Source: an uncultured Clostridia bacterium | GTDB taxonomy: Bacteria > Bacillota > Clostridia > UBA1381 | Length of the DNA stretch: 7,833 bases | NCBI GenBank assembly: GCA_934462715.1 | Contig: CAKSIJ010000028.1 | Location: forward strand, 1 to 7,833 | Direction of reading: 5' to 3' | In this document: piece by piece, positions 7,132-7,833 of the stretch | How the letters are laid out: every line of letters begins with the position of its first letter | Position numbering within the stretch: position 1 is the first letter of the stretch | Notes under the pieces: model-generated | The model's input: the letters and a program-made list of their open reading frames with translations, nothing else | Told to the model about the DNA's origin: nothing | Database searches by the model: none | Position numbers and translations under genes: made by a program

Positions 7132-7833
7132 CTACTGCGGTAATCTATCGGCAAAGAATATTTCAAGCTGTGAGTGGATTTGTCCCCAGTCTTTGCGCTT
7201 GCCTGTCCACTTTTTCGTAATGTCTATCATTGCAAGATATAGCATTTTTAAAAGACTGTCATCGGTCGGAAATACGCTTTTATTTTTTGTAACCTTCCGA
7301 AGCTGACGGTTAAATCCCTCTATCGCATTCGTTGTGTAAATCAAGGTTCTGACCGCCTCCGGATACTTGAAATACGTCGATAAATTAGCCCAATTTGCCC
7401 GCCACGAAATAGCTATTTTAGGATATTTGCTGCTCCATTTTTCATCAAAGCTATCAAGCTCCGAAAGTGCAGTTTGTTCGTCAACCGCCGCATAAACCCT
7501 TTTCAAATCAGCCATTAATGCCTTAATATCTTTGTATGATACAAACTTTGTTGTATTGCGGATTTGATGGATTATGCACTGCTGTATCTCTGTTTTAGGA
7601 TATACTGCTTCTATTGCGTTTGTAAAGCCGGTCAGCCCATCAATGCAGGCGATCAGTATATCCTCGACACCGCGAGCTTTTATACTGTTTAATACCGAAA
7701 GCCAAAACTTTGCGCTTTCATTTTCGCCAACCCACATTCCGAGGACTTCCTTTTGTCCTTCCATATTGATTCCGATTGCGATATATACAGCCTTTTTGAT
7801 AATTTGTCCTTCACTTCTGACGTGGAAGTGTAT
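7132..7833 (-). CDS. IS256 family (mutator-type) transposase, C-terminal part (5' end outside window)
   Basis: DDE transposase that would cut and join the ends of its own insertion sequence. The frame runs to the window edge, adding 23 residues (IHFHVRSEGQ...) before the Met at 7764, so that Met is internal; 233 of about 400 residues are visible. The start IHFHVR sits just after the family's first catalytic Asp (usually D-A-I/F-H-F), which falls outside. The second Asp is in ACIDGLTGF (codon 7639-7641) and is followed by the mutator signature C-x-x-H in QQCIIHQIRNT. The catalytic Glu is in TTNAIEGFNRQLRK (codon 7318-7320). The end KRKDWGQIHSQLEIFFADRLPQ is the usual C-terminus, with a TAG stop at 7132-7134. 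The visible part has no frameshift or missing residue, so the element may be active. Confidence 0.92.
   Translation of the reverse strand: MHFHVRSEGQIIKKAVYIAIGINMEGQKEVLGMWVGENESAKFWLSVLNSIKARGVEDILIACIDGLTGFTNAIEAVYPKTEIQQCIIHQIRNTTKFVSYKDIKALMADLKRVYAAVDEQTALSELDSFDEKWSSKYPKIAISWRANWANLSTYFKYPEAVRTLIYTTNAIEGFNRQLRKVTKNKSVFPTDDSLLKMLYLAMIDITKKWTGKRKDWGQIHSQLEIFFADRLPQ

Larger units (their letters stand above)
7000..7833 (-). mobile_element. IS256-family insertion sequence, 3' portion (right part outside window)
   Basis: The element is defined by its transposase on the minus strand and the structured non-coding stretch after the transposase stop (about 7000-7131). The outer boundary is uncertain: the other terminal repeat is outside the window, so neither the inverted repeats nor a target duplication can be verified. 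The end probably lies between the integrase-fragment stop (6995) and the hairpin at 7010-7040. Confidence 0.65.

Noticed and set aside
1..7833. CRISPR arrays, tRNA/rRNA genes, riboswitches, tandem repeats
   Set aside because: No regularly spaced repeats, cloverleaf, or known structured-leader consensus was seen on either strand by reading.

Overview
The window most likely comes from a gut-type Firmicute (Clostridia). The signs are moderate GC content, strong GGAGG-type ribosome sites, a TTG-initiated ORF, extended -10 promoters, and glycoside hydrolases placed next to MFS sugar-type transporters. No species-level marker is present, so the taxonomy is inference. The theme is glycan use in the first 6.6 kb, followed by a mobile-element graveyard.

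Layout. Bases 1-927 hold the C-terminal part of a GH36 alpha-galactosidase whose 5' end lies outside the window. A perfect 22-bp-arm palindrome (927-971) separates it from a convergent minus-strand MFS transporter remnant (981-1439), which keeps only about the last five membrane segments. The 200-bp gap 1440-1639 holds two back-to-back sigma-70-type promoters with an inverted repeat between them: one reads left into the remnant, the other right into the main operon.

The operon 1640-6605 encodes a GH38-family alpha-mannosidase-like enzyme, a HAD-family phosphatase (start overlapping the GH38 stop by 1 bp) and a complete 12-segment MFS transporter 20 bp further on. The probable logic is uptake of a mannose-containing glycan or glycoconjugate by the transporter, cytoplasmic cleavage by GH38, and dephosphorylation of an unidentified intermediate by the HAD enzyme. 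The GH38 protein has both zinc-site motifs at its ends (HTHWD and HPHDSINGV), but the usual Asp-x-Phe-Gly-His nucleophile segment is replaced by E-S-F-G-W-G-Q. The HAD gene carries a perfect 11-bp stem-loop inside its first 75 bases.

From 6606 on there is no intact host gene. Bases 6634-6995 look like a decayed tyrosine recombinase/integrase (frameshifted, catalytic H-x-x-R lost, C-terminus missing). It is followed by a structured 3' flank (7010-7128) and the C-terminal two thirds of an IS256/mutator-type transposase on the minus strand, cut by the window end. I see no clearly new multi-gene system. The points most worth checking are the atypical GH38 active site, the hairpin early in the HAD gene, and the remnant transporter that still appears to have a promoter and ribosome site.
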